DNA from: Bacteroidota bacterium
Lineage (GTDB): Bacteria > Bacteroidota > Bacteroidia > Bacteroidales > JAADJA01
Length of the DNA: 6,987 nt
Reading direction: 5' to 3'
Assembly: GCA_024278155.1 (NCBI GenBank)
Contig: JAJRTT010000155.1
Span: 1-6,987, forward strand
Below, one piece after another: positions 5,868 to 6,987 of this stretch (position 1 is its first letter; every line of letters starts with the position of its first letter). The position numbers and the translations under genes are program-made. The notes under the pieces are model-generated. The model was not told the DNA's origin and did no database searches. It saw nothing but the letters and a program-made list of their open reading frames with translations.

Positions 5868-6725
5868 ATGGGAGATATAAAAACGAAAAAGCGGATTGTT
5901 GACATCGAAAATATATTTCGGTCAAAGAGCCCAGGCTTTGCCAAAACAGTGCCCGGTTTTATATACAGGTATTTGAGAAAGGTAATCCATGAGGATGAAA
6001 TCAATGAACACCTGCGCAATACCGAAAACGTGATGGGGCTTGATTTTGTGAAAGCCACACTCGATATGTTTGGTGTGATCGTATCAAGTAAAGGAGCCGA
6101 AAATATTCCGAGGGAGGGGAAAGCGCTGCTTGCCTCCAACCACCCGCTTGGGGGTCTGGATGGCTTGGCGCTCATGCAGGAGGTAGGGAAAATAAGGAAA
6201 GACATTGTTTTTCCGGTAAATGACCTCCTGATGTTCTTGCCTCAAATGCGACCGCTGTTTGTCCCGGTAAACAAAGTTGGTTCCAATGCCGATAATATCA
6301 AGATCATACAACAGACTTTTGAGTCGGAAAAGCTGATGCTTTACTTTCCGGCCGGCCTTGTTTCACGGAAACAGAAATCGGGCATTCAGGATTTGGACTG
6401 GAAGAAGACTTTCGTTGCCAAATCGAAACAATATAAAAGGAATATCATCCCGGTCTTTATCGATGGGAAAAACTCGAACAAGTTCTATAACATAGCCAAT
6501 TGGCGAAAAAAATTCAACATAAAGGCAAACATTGAAATGGCTTACCTGCCGGACGAAATGTTTAGGCAGAAAGGGCAAAAAGTACATATTGTTTTCGGGA
6601 AACCCATTCCATATGAAACTTTTGACAAAAGATACAATAACGTGGTTTGGGCCGAAAAAGTTAAAAGGCATGTATATTCTTTGGGAGAAGGCAATACGGA
6701 AGCTTTTGATCCGGGGAAACAGTAG
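5868..6725 (+). CDS. Putative phospholipid/lipoamino-acid acyltransferase (PlsC-like, 'hemolysin'-type)
   Basis: Proteins of this superfamily move a fatty acyl group to a hydroxyl of a lipid precursor at the inner face of the cytoplasmic membrane. From ATG 5868 the protein has 285 residues. SNHPLGGLDG at 90-99 is the catalytic block, with N91, H92 and D98; the spacing is H-x5-D instead of the usual H-x4-D. FPAGLVSRK at 160-168 corresponds to the FPEGTRS block, with A in place of E. FGKPIPYE at 243-250 is typical of the family end. The N-terminal 50 residues are basic and amphipathic, with no clear membrane segment. The in-frame TTG at 5814 was rejected because a perfect -7 promoter element lies between it and the ATG. 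It stands alone, divergent from mraZ. An O-acyltransferase of ornithine or glycine lipids (GlsA or OlsA-like) is one possibility, but no partner N-acyltransferase is seen here. Confidence 0.85.
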   Translation: MGDIKTKKRIVDIENIFRSKSPGFAKTVPGFIYRYLRKVIHEDEINEHLRNTENVMGLDFVKATLDMFGVIVSSKGAENIPREGKALLASNHPLGGLDGLALMQEVGKIRKDIVFPVNDLLMFLPQMRPLFVPVNKVGSNADNIKIIQQTFESEKLMLYFPAGLVSRKQKSGIQDLDWKKTFVAKSKQYKRNIIPVFIDGKNSNKFYNIANWRKKFNIKANIEMAYLPDEMFRQKGQKVHIVFGKPIPYETFDKRYNNVVWAEKVKRHVYSLGEGNTEAFDPGKQ

Positions 6726-6921
6726 GCAGTTGGCAATAAAACAGTGGGCAGTTGGCAATAAAACAGTGGGCAGTTGGCAATAAAACAGTGGGCAGTTGGC
6801 AATAAAGCAATGGGCAGTTGGCAATAAAGCAGTGGGCAGTTGGCAATAAAGCAGTGGGCAGTTGGCAATAAAACAGTGGGCAGTTGGCAATAAAGCAGTG
6901 GGCAGTTGCAATAAAACAATT
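6725..6921. repeat. 22-bp direct tandem array after the acyltransferase
   Basis: Eight full 22-bp copies begin at 6725, 6747, 6769, 6791, 6813, 6835, 6857 and 6879. A degenerate ninth copy of 21 bases (6901-6921) lacks one G and has a changed end. The unit can be read as GGCAGTT, GGCAATA and AAACAGTG in series. Copies 1-3 and 7 carry AAAACAGTG, copies 5, 6 and 8 carry AAAGCAGTG, and copy 4 carries AAAGCAATG. The first unit starts on the last G of the acyltransferase TAG. The minus strand has no stop codon in any frame of the unit, which creates long but meaningless open frames there. No spacers are present, so it is not CRISPR. Confidence 0.97.
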
Positions 6922-6987
6922 GGCAAAGGAGTAGTCTGCAATTAGCTTAACTGAAATTTCAAAAACGATAAATACAAATAACAAACA

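Noticed and set aside
6363..6984. Three overlapping minus-strand open frames (about 107-192 codons) encoding cysteine/leucine-rich 22-residue repeats
   Set aside because: They exist because the 22-bp unit has no stop codon on the minus strand, and a period of 22 gives the same peptide repeat in all three frames. They are artefacts of the array, and the longest also runs antisense into the acyltransferase.

Overview
The window is a stretch of bacterial chromosome, most likely from the phylum Bacteroidota. It carries the head of the dcw (division and cell wall) cluster on the minus strand and one divergently transcribed acyltransferase gene on the plus strand. The phylum call rests on four things: the order mraZ-rsmH-ftsL-like-ftsI-murE with a very divergent FtsL; the absence of Shine-Dalgarno sequences before every start, with A/T-rich leaders instead; a perfect TAnnTTTG -7 promoter element before the acyltransferase; and short tandem arrays at gene ends. 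I cannot place it below phylum with confidence, although a Bacteroidia lineage is plausible.

Layout by + strand coordinate. 1-67 is a 14-bp tandem array, and 81-207 is a 7-bp tandem array that runs into the 3' end of murE. 181-1656 (-) is murE, and 1657-1733 is a short gap holding an 8-bp tandem array. 1734-3836 (-) is ftsI, a class B PBP with a C-terminal PASTA domain. 3837-3880 is a spacer with a G/C-rich hairpin. 3881-4243 (-) is the FtsL-like gene, overlapping rsmH (4240-5133, -) by ATGA. 5203-5667 (-) is mraZ. 5668-5867 is a divergent intergenic region with a strong candidate MraZ operator (phased AAGTGG boxes) and two candidate promoter elements. 5868-6725 (+) is an acyltransferase. 6725-6921 is a 22-bp tandem array that starts on the last base of the acyltransferase stop codon. 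6922-6987 is A/T-rich sequence in which I see no feature.

The minus-strand genes form one functional unit. MraZ is the cluster's own repressor and probably binds the boxes just upstream of itself. RsmH methylates 16S rRNA. The FtsL-like protein and FtsI are partners in the septal peptidoglycan synthase complex. MurE adds meso-diaminopimelate to the peptidoglycan precursor. The acyltransferase probably acts in membrane lipid synthesis and shares only the divergent promoter region with them.

The genes themselves are ordinary. The unusual material is the set of four tandem arrays (units of 14, 7, 8 and 22 bp) at or near 3' gene ends. Each unit carries a stop codon on the strand of the gene that enters it, and no unit length is divisible by three, so every array closes all three reading frames of that strand. 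One array supplies the last eight codons and the stop of murE. I found no sign of a novel defence, mobile or RNA system.
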